From: Ruminococcus sp. CAG:382 | GTDB taxonomy: Bacteria; Bacillota; Clostridia; Oscillospirales; CAG-382 | Reading direction: 5' to 3' | Length of the DNA: 6,005 nt | Assembly: GCA_000433115.1 (NCBI GenBank) | Contig: FR892130.1 | Location: forward strand, 1-6,005 | Shown: positions 1-4,911 of the stretch, piece after piece | How positions within the stretch are numbered: the first letter of the stretch is position 1 | How the letters are laid out: the number at the start of each line of letters is the position of its first letter | Position numbers and translations under genes: made by a program | The notes under the pieces: model-generated | The model's database searches: none | The model's input: the letters and a program-made list of their open reading frames with translations, nothing else | What the model was told of the DNA's origin: nothing

Positions 1-1042
1 CGATCCTGTAACTCACTGTATTTTTTTGCGGTTCTGTAGGCAAATGCGACACGGCGGAAACAATCTCTCGTGTGCTTTCGGTGGATTCAGAGCTTTCGAA
101 TGATTCCTCCGCCGATTCATCTACTGATAAAGCACTACTTTCGTCGACCGATACATCGTTATTTATATCGTAAAACCCACTTTTGCCGTCATAGAACCGT
201 TCCAGTGCCACCAAAGCGCAGTATATCTGCTGTGTTGCCAGTTTATTGACCTCACCGTCGTATGTGTGGCTGAAGCCGCCGCTAACAGCATATTTCATCA
301 TACCGTCAAGCAGCGTGTTGCCGTTTTTGACAAATCTGCTGTCTTCGAGTGGGTCAATGCCAAGCGCCGTCAGCGCAATTATGACCTGTGCCCCGCTTTC
401 GGGATTGGCAACTCCGTATGATCTGTAATCGCCCTCATCGAGCTGCTTTGAGGCAAGAAACTCAAGCGCCCTGTCAACAATTCCGGCGTATTCATCGGCA
501 TACGGCGCAAGCGCCTGCAATGCCATTGCAGTGACATCGACATCGGAATTGTTTCCGCTGACTGCCCAGCCGCCGCTTTCAAGCACAAGCGAAGCAAGAG
601 CGTCCGCAACACCTCCGGCGGTTATTCCCTCCGCTTTTGCACCGTTGTTTATGAGATGCAGAGCGAAAATGAAACTCATTACCCCCTGCTTGCCGGTCGT
701 CTCGGAAAGCACTTTTCCGGCAGTCACAAGGTCGCCGTCTGTCATAATCAGGGCAAGTGCCATCCGCTGTCTTGAAACGGCATTTGCACCGGACTGCTCA
801 AGCGCTTCTCTGAGCCCCGACGCATACTTTCCGTAATCGGCGACCGCACCTCTGCGAGTCTTCGCCATGACATACCAGTCCGAAGCGTTGCCGCTGTCAA
901 GATAGTTCTGAAAATCTTCTCCGTCGGTGACACTTTCAATACTGTCGGCAATCCGAGGCGAAAAAGCGGCAAGCGCCGGTGCGGACAAAAATCCGAGCAC
1001 CAGCGCAAGAGAGAATACTATCGCAGATATTTTATTCCGCAT
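1..1042 (-). CDS. Secreted alpha/alpha-barrel (prenyltransferase/squalene-cyclase-repeat) protein, transcobalamin-like; C-terminus outside window
   Basis: Reading down from ATG at 1042, 347 codons stay open to the window edge. Residues 1-25 form a Sec signal peptide (MRNK, hydrophobic core, likely cleavage after APALA). Residues about 40-295 are helical with repeat signatures of the alpha6/alpha6 terpenoid-cyclase-like fold: GGW then DVDVTAMALQALAPY (157-181), ESGAQVIIALTALGIDP (215-231), and GGF followed by KLATQQIYCALVAL (255-280). The DVTAMA stretch resembles the DTAAMA motif in the alpha domain of transcobalamin and intrinsic factor. Residues about 296-330 are a Ser/Glu/Thr-rich linker. 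The last residues (NTVSYRI) look like the start of a DUF4430-type beta domain, an inference because the window ends there. The start overlaps the upstream gene by 11 nt with only a weak ribosome site, suggesting coupled translation. As third gene behind a B12 riboswitch, a role in extracellular cobalamin binding is inferred. No enzymatic role is supported. Confidence 0.85.
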   Translation of the reverse strand, partial: MRNKISAIVFSLALVLGFLSAPALAAFSPRIADSIESVTDGEDFQNYLDSGNASDWYVMAKTRRGAVADYGKYASGLREALEQSGANAVSRQRMALALIMTDGDLVTAGKVLSETTGKQGVMSFIFALHLINNGAKAEGITAGGVADALASLVLESGGWAVSGNNSDVDVTAMALQALAPYADEYAGIVDRALEFLASKQLDEGDYRSYGVANPESGAQVIIALTALGIDPLEDSRFVKNGNTLLDGMMKYAVSGGFSHTYDGEVNKLATQQIYCALVALERFYDGKSGFYDINNDVSVDESSALSVDESAEESFESSESTESTREIVSAVSHLPTEPQKNTVSYRI

Positions 1043-1826
1043 AAGAATTTTTGCGTCTCAGAGCAACCGTAGCAGCAAAGAGAGCAACAGTACCGCAAAT
1101 TACGAGCGCATAAACGCCGTTGTCGCCGGTCTGAGGAGAAGATTCGGTGACATTCACGATGCATACCGCGGGGACAAGTGCCTTGTCATCGGAAACGGCG
1201 GTGACGGTATATTTGCCCGCCTTGTCAAGCTTTACGCTGACTTTGCCGTCCTTATCGGTGACAAATGCGGTCTTTTCACCGTTTACGGTGATAACAGCGC
1301 CTTCAACGGGAAGTGTTACGGGGTTCCAGTTTTCGTCGTAGCCCGCACCGGAAAGTACAAGCTCAAGCGTACCGTTTTCGCTGACATCGGCAGCCGCCTT
1401 GTCAAAGAAAGTGTACATATCGCTGAACGCGGTCGTGTCAGTGTAAATAAAAGCATACAGTCTGTCGCCGTCCTTCACGGGATCGGAAAGACCCATTGAA
1501 GCGGCATTGTTGACATAGTAGCCGTAGGATCCGCCGTTTTCAACGCCCCAAAGCTTGGTTATCGCAAGGCCATAATCTCCGTTTGCGGCAGCATAACCGT
1601 CGGCACCGTCGGTGTAATACGCAGTGTGGGCGGCAATAAGCGCGTCGTTGATTGTGAGAGCGCCGTCGCCGTCAATGTCGGTGACATCAACTGCAGCTTC
1701 GGTGAGTACAAGAGTACCGTTTGCGATGCTGACGGTGATTTTTGCGCCGTCGGCGGATACGCAGACGCAGGACACGATAACGGCGAGCGTCAGCGCAAGT
1801 GTGATAAGCATTGCTTTGATCTTCAT
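1032..1826 (-). CDS. Cell-wall-anchored (SPQTG) DUF4430/transcobalamin beta-domain-like surface protein
   Basis: A 264-residue secreted protein. Residues 1-25 are a signal peptide, probably cut after VSA (25). Residues about 28-142 resemble DUF4430, the family related to the transcobalamin C-terminal beta domain, seen in ITKLWG (89-94), GYYVNN (102-107), SDPVKDGDRLYAFIY (114-128) and SDMYTFF (135-141). Inserted at 50-61 is a dockerin/EF-hand-like loop (D50, D52, D54, D61) that probably binds calcium. Residues about 150-227 look like an Ig-like or carboxypeptidase-regulatory-like beta domain (GAVITVNGEKTAFVTDKDG). The C-terminus is a sortase signal: SPQTGD (230-235), a hydrophobic segment (237-256), then RRK. 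It is thus expected on the outer cell wall. AAGGAG lies 8 nt before the ATG, and the ATG overlaps the previous stop as ATGA. The B12 riboswitch upstream suggests cobalamin capture or presentation. The ligand is inferred and could be another corrinoid. Confidence 0.88.
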   Translation of the reverse strand: MKIKAMLITLALTLAVIVSCVCVSADGAKITVSIANGTLVLTEAAVDVTDIDGDGALTINDALIAAHTAYYTDGADGYAAANGDYGLAITKLWGVENGGSYGYYVNNAASMGLSDPVKDGDRLYAFIYTDTTAFSDMYTFFDKAAADVSENGTLELVLSGAGYDENWNPVTLPVEGAVITVNGEKTAFVTDKDGKVSVKLDKAGKYTVTAVSDDKALVPAVCIVNVTESSPQTGDNGVYALVICGTVALFAATVALRRKNSYAE

Positions 1827-2104
1827 TGTGAGATCTCCTTTGTTTTATTTGAATTCGCTTTTTTTGCTTTCATTTCGGCCTTTTTTCTCTTACGCCTGAT
1901 GCGGTTTTTCTCAAGCGTTCCCATTACGGGCGGTTCCTTGAGTCCCGCAGCCTCAAGCGCGCGCGGCATCGGACCGAGAAACGCTTTGATTGCCACAAGC
2001 TCAGCTTCGGCAAAATCGGCGCGTTTCGGCAGCCGCCCAAGCTCCTCTGCCTTGCTTTTCAGAAGAAGCAGTGCATCGTCACGTGTATATTTCCTGTTTT
2101 CCAT
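1823..2104 (-). CDS. Small basic protein with one HNH_repeat-like (homing-endonuclease-associated) module
   Basis: A 93-residue protein, first gene after the B12 riboswitch terminator. Residues about 5-55 (YTRDDALLLLKSKAEELGR, LPKRADF, IKAFLGPMPRALEAAGL) match the pattern of the homing-endonuclease-associated repeat, a small helical DNA-binding module. Residues about 65-93 form a Lys/Arg-rich tail. There is no signal peptide or membrane segment, so it should be cytoplasmic. I chose ATG 2104 because GAGGTG (2117-2112) sits 7 nt upstream of it but only 1 nt before the in-frame ATG at 2110; starting at 2131 would place the start inside the terminator. Its stop overlaps the ATG of the surface-protein gene (ATGA), so translation is probably coupled. 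It may be a small DNA- or RNA-binding regulator or simply a coupling leader gene. The family resemblance is by eye, and its function is unknown. Confidence 0.72.
   Translation of the reverse strand: MENRKYTRDDALLLLKSKAEELGRLPKRADFAEAELVAIKAFLGPMPRALEAAGLKEPPVMGTLEKNRIRRKRKKAEMKAKKANSNKTKEISQ
1835..1840 (-). promoter_or_regulatory. Ribosome binding site of the SPQTG surface-protein gene
   Basis: AAGGAG lies 8 nt upstream of ATG 1826, inside the end of the preceding coding region. It fixes the start and gives the gene its own strong initiation site in addition to the ATGA coupling. Confidence 0.85.
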
Positions 2105-2111
2105 GAGCATA

Positions 2112-2117
2112 CACCTC
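2112..2117 (-). promoter_or_regulatory. Ribosome binding site of the 93-residue gene
   Basis: GAGGTG begins immediately after the terminator T-tract (2127-2118). It sits 7 nt before ATG 2104 and only 1 nt before ATG 2110, which favours 2104 as the start. It is transcribed only if the terminator is read through. Confidence 0.7.
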
Positions 2118-2151
2118 AAAACAAAAAGCACCTATCCGACCGGATAAGTGC
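2118..2151 (-). terminator. Intrinsic terminator of the B12 riboswitch expression platform
   Basis: On the minus strand GCACTTATCC and GGATAGGTGC form a 10-bp stem (one G-U pair) around a GGTC tetraloop at 2151-2128, followed by TTTTTGTTTT (2127-2118). It lies downstream of the aptamer and just before the first ribosome binding site. This is the standard layout for premature termination when cobalamin is bound. On the plus strand no T-run follows the hairpin, so it acts in one direction only. Confidence 0.88.
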
Positions 2152-2247
2152 ATGACGAATCAAAACCCGAAAAAGCAACGGCTGAAGTAACGGAAAAGCG
2201 CAACAACAAAGCCTGCATGCAGGTTAATAATACGGCTGCACTCTTCC
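2142..2247 (-). promoter_or_regulatory. Predicted antiterminator pairing of the riboswitch
   Basis: GGAAGAGUGC (2247-2238), just after the P13 hairpin, can pair with the terminator 5' arm GCACUUAUCC (2151-2142). Nine of ten positions pair (one G-U), with a single A-A mismatch. This pairing excludes the terminator. GUGCAG (2241-2236) can instead pair with CUGCAU (2222-2217), which would block the antiterminator. The alternatives were worked out by eye without energies, so the switching model is inference. Confidence 0.5.
2212..2223. repeat. 12-bp perfect palindrome within the riboswitch leader
   Basis: CCTGCATGCAGG reads the same on both strands. In the leader RNA it could fold as a short 4-bp hairpin, and its 5' half is also the partner in the possible anti-antiterminator helix. 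It is more likely part of the RNA switch than a protein operator, but this is uncertain. Confidence 0.4.
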
Positions 2248-2249
2248 AC

Positions 2250-2390
2250 GGCAAAAAGCCGCTTGCCCAAAAATGATATTACCAATTTACAAGATGCATG
2301 GCGGGCATTCCGACTTTGACGGTAATGGCGGTTGTGTGGGATTTTCACCCTGCTTTCCCCTTAATCAGACGACGCTGAAAGCTCTGCACC
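2250..2390 (-). promoter_or_regulatory. Cobalamin (B12) riboswitch aptamer, compact type
   Basis: The minus-strand RNA carries the B12 riboswitch core in order: P2 strand GGUGCA (2390-2385), AAGGGGAAAG (2362-2353), the GGGUGAAAAUCCC hairpin (2350-2338), ACCGCCAUUACCGU (2332-2319), AGUCGGAAUGCCCGCC (2315-2300) and closing P2 strand UGCAUC (2298-2293), which pairs with GGUGCA over six positions. The hairpin GGCAA/UUGCC (2267-2250) has loop GCGG, complementary to CCGC in L5, matching the L5-L13 kissing contact. The large peripheral helices of the classic form between the L5 region and the AGUC box are absent, so it resembles the compact Cbl-II class. It should reduce expression of the three genes below when B12 is plentiful. 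Which cobalamin it prefers cannot be read from the sequence. Confidence 0.9.
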
Positions 2391-2410
2391 GTATTCGATT
2401 TTACGCCTGA

Positions 2411-2439
2411 ATTATATCACCGCACACCTCTTATGTCAA
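2411..2439 (-). promoter_or_regulatory. Consensus sigma-A promoter of the B12-riboswitch operon
   Basis: On the minus strand TTGACA (2439-2434) and TATAAT (2416-2411) are both perfect and are separated by exactly 17 bp. Transcription should start near 2404, just before the aptamer. Such a strong unregulated promoter suits control by attenuation downstream. Confidence 0.9.
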
Positions 2440-2463
2440 TACCGCTTCCGGATTTTTGTGAAA

Positions 2464-2486
2464 ATATCGCAAAAAACATATATCGC
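2464..2486. repeat. Short direct repeat between the divergent promoters
   Basis: ATATCGC occurs at 2464-2470 and 2480-2486, a 16-bp period, in the AT-rich DNA between the two divergent promoters. It could be a regulator site for the ior operon or chance in low-complexity sequence. Nothing else supports an operator. Confidence 0.2.
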
Positions 2487-2512
2487 GCTTTAATTTATTG
2501 TACACGGCACCA

Positions 2513-2541
2513 TTGAATTCTGTCATGTTTTACGCTATAAT
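2513..2541 (+). promoter_or_regulatory. Sigma-A promoter of the iorA-iorB-paaK operon
   Basis: TTGAAT (2513-2518), a 17-bp spacer and a perfect TATAAT (2536-2541). Transcription should begin near 2548, leaving a leader of about 28 nt with no room for a riboswitch. This also excludes the in-frame ATG at 2498 as a start. Confidence 0.85.
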
Positions 2542-2561
2542 GATTTTATCTTTTATTCTAA

Positions 2562-2566
2562 AAGGA
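2562..2566 (+). promoter_or_regulatory. Ribosome binding site of iorA
   Basis: AAGGA is 9 nt upstream of ATG 2576 and supports that start over the upstream in-frame ATG codons at 2498, 2525 and 2540. Confidence 0.8.
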
Positions 2567-2575
2567 ACCTTTTCA

Positions 2576-4309
2576 ATGAACAGTAATATAAAAGAGCTTT
2601 TGCTCGGCAACGCCGCTGTTGCCAGAGGTCTGTATGAAGCGGGCATTTCGGTCGTATCGGCATACCCCGGAACCCCTTCCACCGAAATCACGGAAGCAAT
2701 CGCGAAATACGATGAAGTGTATTCCGAATGGGCTCCCAACGAAAAGGTGGCATTCGAAGTCGCATTCGGCGCAGCGCTCGGCGGTGCAAGAGCGTTCTGC
2801 GCCATGAAGCACGTCGGGCTTAACGTTGCCGCCGATCCGCTGTATACCGCATCGTATATCGGTACCAACGGCGGCATGGTGTGCGCCGTAGCCGATGACC
2901 CGGGTATGCATTCCTCGCAGAACGAACAGGACAGCCGCCACCACGCGATCGCGTCAAAGGTACCTATGCTTGAACCCGCCTCATCGCAGGAATGCAAGGA
3001 CTACGCCATGCTCGCTTTCGAGCTTTCCGAAAAATACGACACTCCGGTACTGCTCCGTCTGTCAACCCGCATTTCGCATTCGCGTTCACCCGTAACCATC
3101 GGCAACCGGAACGATGTGCCTCTCAGGGGCTACAAAAAAGACCCGCAAAAGCACGTCATGATGCCGGCAATGGCTCGTGCCCGTCATCTCTTCGTCGAAG
3201 AACGAACCGAAAAATTACGTGAATACGCCGAAACAAGCGGTATCAACAAAACAAAATACAACTCCGACGCCATCGGCATAATCTGCGCCGGGACGACTTA
3301 TAACTACGCCAAGGAAGCAATGGGCAAAAACGCGAGCTACCTGAAGCTCGGCATGGTGAATCCTCTCCCCGTAAAGCTGATAAAGGACTTTGCTTCAAAA
3401 GTGAAGCGCCTTGTCGTCATCGAAGAGCTTGACGATATCATCGAAACACACTGCCTGAAAAACGGCATTCCCTGCGAGGGCAAAAATCTGTTCCCCGTCT
3501 GCGGAGAATTTTCTCAGTCGATCGTCAGAAAAGCACTTACGGGAGAAGAAAACAGCTATGTTTCCGTCGACTGTGAGCTTCCGCCCCGTCCTCCCGTGCT
3601 CTGTGCCGGATGTCCGCACAGAGGATTGTTCTACGCACTGAAGGACATGAAGCTGTTTGTCAGCGGCGACATCGGATGCTATACTCTCGCAGCTCAGGCA
3701 CCGCTTGCCATGATAGATACCTGCGTCTGCATGGGTGCGTCGGTCAGCGGACTGCACGGCTTCAACATTGCCCGCGGCAGAGACGGCGCAAAGAATTCCG
3801 TCGCCGTAATAGGTGACTCGACCTTCTGCCATTCGGGAGTTACCGGGCTGATGGACATCGCCTACAACCAAGGTATTTCGACCGTTATCGTCCTTGACAA
3901 CTCCATAACCGGCATGACCGGTCACCAGAACAACCCGGCAAACGGACTCACGATAAAGGGCGACCCGACCGTAGCCGTCAACCTTGAAGCGCTTGCACAC
4001 GCACTCGGCATAAACAGTGTCAGAGTTGTCGATCCGTTCGATATCGAAAACGTAAGAAAAACCGTCGCCGAGGAACTTGAAAAGGACGAACCGTCTCTCG
4101 TGATCTCCCGCCGTCCGTGCGCCCTTCTGAAAAATGTAAAGCACAAGGCTCCCGTCACGGTCAACGAAAAATGCATCGGTTGCAAAGCCTGCCTGCGTGT
4201 CGGTTGTCCCGCATTGTCGCAAAAGGACGGCAGAGCCGCCATTGACGCCACCCAGTGCGTCGGCTGCGGCGTATGCGCTTCAGCCTGCCGTTTCGGCGCA
4301 ATAGTATGA
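2576..4309 (+). CDS. iorA: Indolepyruvate:ferredoxin oxidoreductase, alpha subunit
   Basis: A 577-residue cytoplasmic enzyme subunit, close to the usual family length. With IorB it converts aryl pyruvates (from Trp, Phe and Tyr transamination) plus CoA to arylacetyl-CoA and CO2, reducing ferredoxin. The N-terminal domain carries SAYPGTPSTEI (28-38) and EKVAFEVAFGAALGG (56-70), as in the pyruvate:ferredoxin oxidoreductase superfamily. CAGCPHRG (343-350) is typical of IorA. The thiamine diphosphate region has GDSTFCHSG (413-421) followed by DNSITGMTGHQ (441-451). The C-terminal ferredoxin domain has two [4Fe-4S] motifs: C533, C536, C539, C544 in the IorA spacing CxxCxxCxxxxCP, and C561, C564, C567, C571. 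All key residues appear present. The start at 2576 is set by the promoter and ribosome site. It is the first gene of an operon, 16 nt before iorB. The exact substrate preference cannot be read from the sequence. Confidence 0.96.
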   Translation: MNSNIKELLLGNAAVARGLYEAGISVVSAYPGTPSTEITEAIAKYDEVYSEWAPNEKVAFEVAFGAALGGARAFCAMKHVGLNVAADPLYTASYIGTNGGMVCAVADDPGMHSSQNEQDSRHHAIASKVPMLEPASSQECKDYAMLAFELSEKYDTPVLLRLSTRISHSRSPVTIGNRNDVPLRGYKKDPQKHVMMPAMARARHLFVEERTEKLREYAETSGINKTKYNSDAIGIICAGTTYNYAKEAMGKNASYLKLGMVNPLPVKLIKDFASKVKRLVVIEELDDIIETHCLKNGIPCEGKNLFPVCGEFSQSIVRKALTGEENSYVSVDCELPPRPPVLCAGCPHRGLFYALKDMKLFVSGDIGCYTLAAQAPLAMIDTCVCMGASVSGLHGFNIARGRDGAKNSVAVIGDSTFCHSGVTGLMDIAYNQGISTVIVLDNSITGMTGHQNNPANGLTIKGDPTVAVNLEALAHALGINSVRVVDPFDIENVRKTVAEELEKDEPSLVISRRPCALLKNVKHKAPVTVNEKCIGCKACLRVGCPALSQKDGRAAIDATQCVGCGVCASACRFGAIV

Positions 4310-4311
4310 AC

Positions 4312-4317
4312 AGGAGG
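4312..4317 (+). promoter_or_regulatory. Ribosome binding site of iorB
   Basis: A full AGGAGG core lies 8 nt before ATG 4326 in the short gap after iorA. An adjacent ATG at 4329 is also usable, so the protein may begin one residue later. Confidence 0.85.
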
Positions 4318-4325
4318 GCTAAATC

Positions 4326-4901
4326 ATGATGACAAAGAACATATTGATCGTCGGCGTCGGAGGTCAGGGTACGCTTCTTGCCTCCAAAGTCATGGGCAAG
4401 GTCTTCCTTGACAGCGGCTATGATGTCAAGGTAAGCGAAGTACACGGTATGAGCCAGCGCGGCGGCAGCGTCGTGACATACGTGCGCTACGGCGACGAGG
4501 TATACTCAACACTGATCGACAAGGGCGAAGCGGACATATTGCTTTCCTTTGAAGCACTTGAAGCCGCAAGATGGCTGCCGTACCTCAAAAAGGACGGTGT
4601 CGTCATCACAAACACACAAAGACTGAACCCCATGTCTGTCGTAATGGAAAAGGCAACTTATCCAGACGATATTCTCGAAAAAATAAAAGCCGCCGGTGTG
4701 AATCCGGTGGAGGTGGACGCACTCGCACTTGCCGAAGAAGCGGGAAGCGCAAAAAGCGTCAACGTCGTACTTCTCGGTATCGCGGCAAAGCATATCGGGC
4801 TGGACAAGCAGCTGTGGCTGGACGCGGTGAAAAGCACCGTGCCGCCCAAAACCGTTGACATGAACGTCGCGGCATTCGAAAAAGGATACGAATTGAATTA
4901 A
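4326..4901 (+). CDS. iorB: Indolepyruvate:ferredoxin oxidoreductase, beta subunit
   Basis: A 191-residue protein of the pyruvate ferredoxin/flavodoxin oxidoreductase gamma-domain family, full length for IorB. It shows the N-terminal glycine loop GVGGQG (10-15) and the family signature EVHGMSQRGGSVVTYVRYG (38-56). It is the partner of IorA, completing the two-subunit enzyme that makes arylacetyl-CoA and reduced ferredoxin. It has no iron-sulfur motif of its own, as expected, because the clusters are in IorA. The gene begins 16 nt after iorA and ends 10 nt before the paaK-like gene, consistent with one transcript. No truncation or anomaly is visible. Confidence 0.95.
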   Translation: MMTKNILIVGVGGQGTLLASKVMGKVFLDSGYDVKVSEVHGMSQRGGSVVTYVRYGDEVYSTLIDKGEADILLSFEALEAARWLPYLKKDGVVITNTQRLNPMSVVMEKATYPDDILEKIKAAGVNPVEVDALALAEEAGSAKSVNVVLLGIAAKHIGLDKQLWLDAVKSTVPPKTVDMNVAAFEKGYELN

Positions 4902-4911
4902 GGTGAACCCA

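Noticed and set aside
927..1499. Plus-strand open frame of 190 codons
   Set aside because: It is antisense to the barrel and SPQTG genes, which have signal peptides, domain motifs and ribosome sites; the plus frame shows no recognisable motif.
1749..1826. Lipoprotein signal (IVSC at residues 17-20) in the SPQTG protein
   Set aside because: It fits a loose lipobox, but the protein has a clear C-terminal sortase signal and a good signal peptidase I site (VSA, residue 25), so wall anchoring is more likely.
2160..2348. Minus-strand open frame of 62 codons
   Set aside because: It runs through the riboswitch aptamer, has no convincing ribosome site, and its sequence is explained by the conserved RNA.
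2498..2575. N-terminal extension of IorA by 26 residues from ATG 2498
   Set aside because: The ATG lies upstream of the promoter (TATAAT 2536-2541) and lacks a ribosome site; ATG 2576 has AAGGA at proper spacing and begins the conserved domain.
2118..2575. Control of the ior-paaK operon by the B12 riboswitch
   Set aside because: The riboswitch and its terminator are on the opposite strand, and the ior operon has its own promoter with a leader of about 28 nt.
3395..4222. Minus-strand open frame of 275 codons
   Set aside because: It is the antisense shadow of iorA, whose protein has all family motifs.
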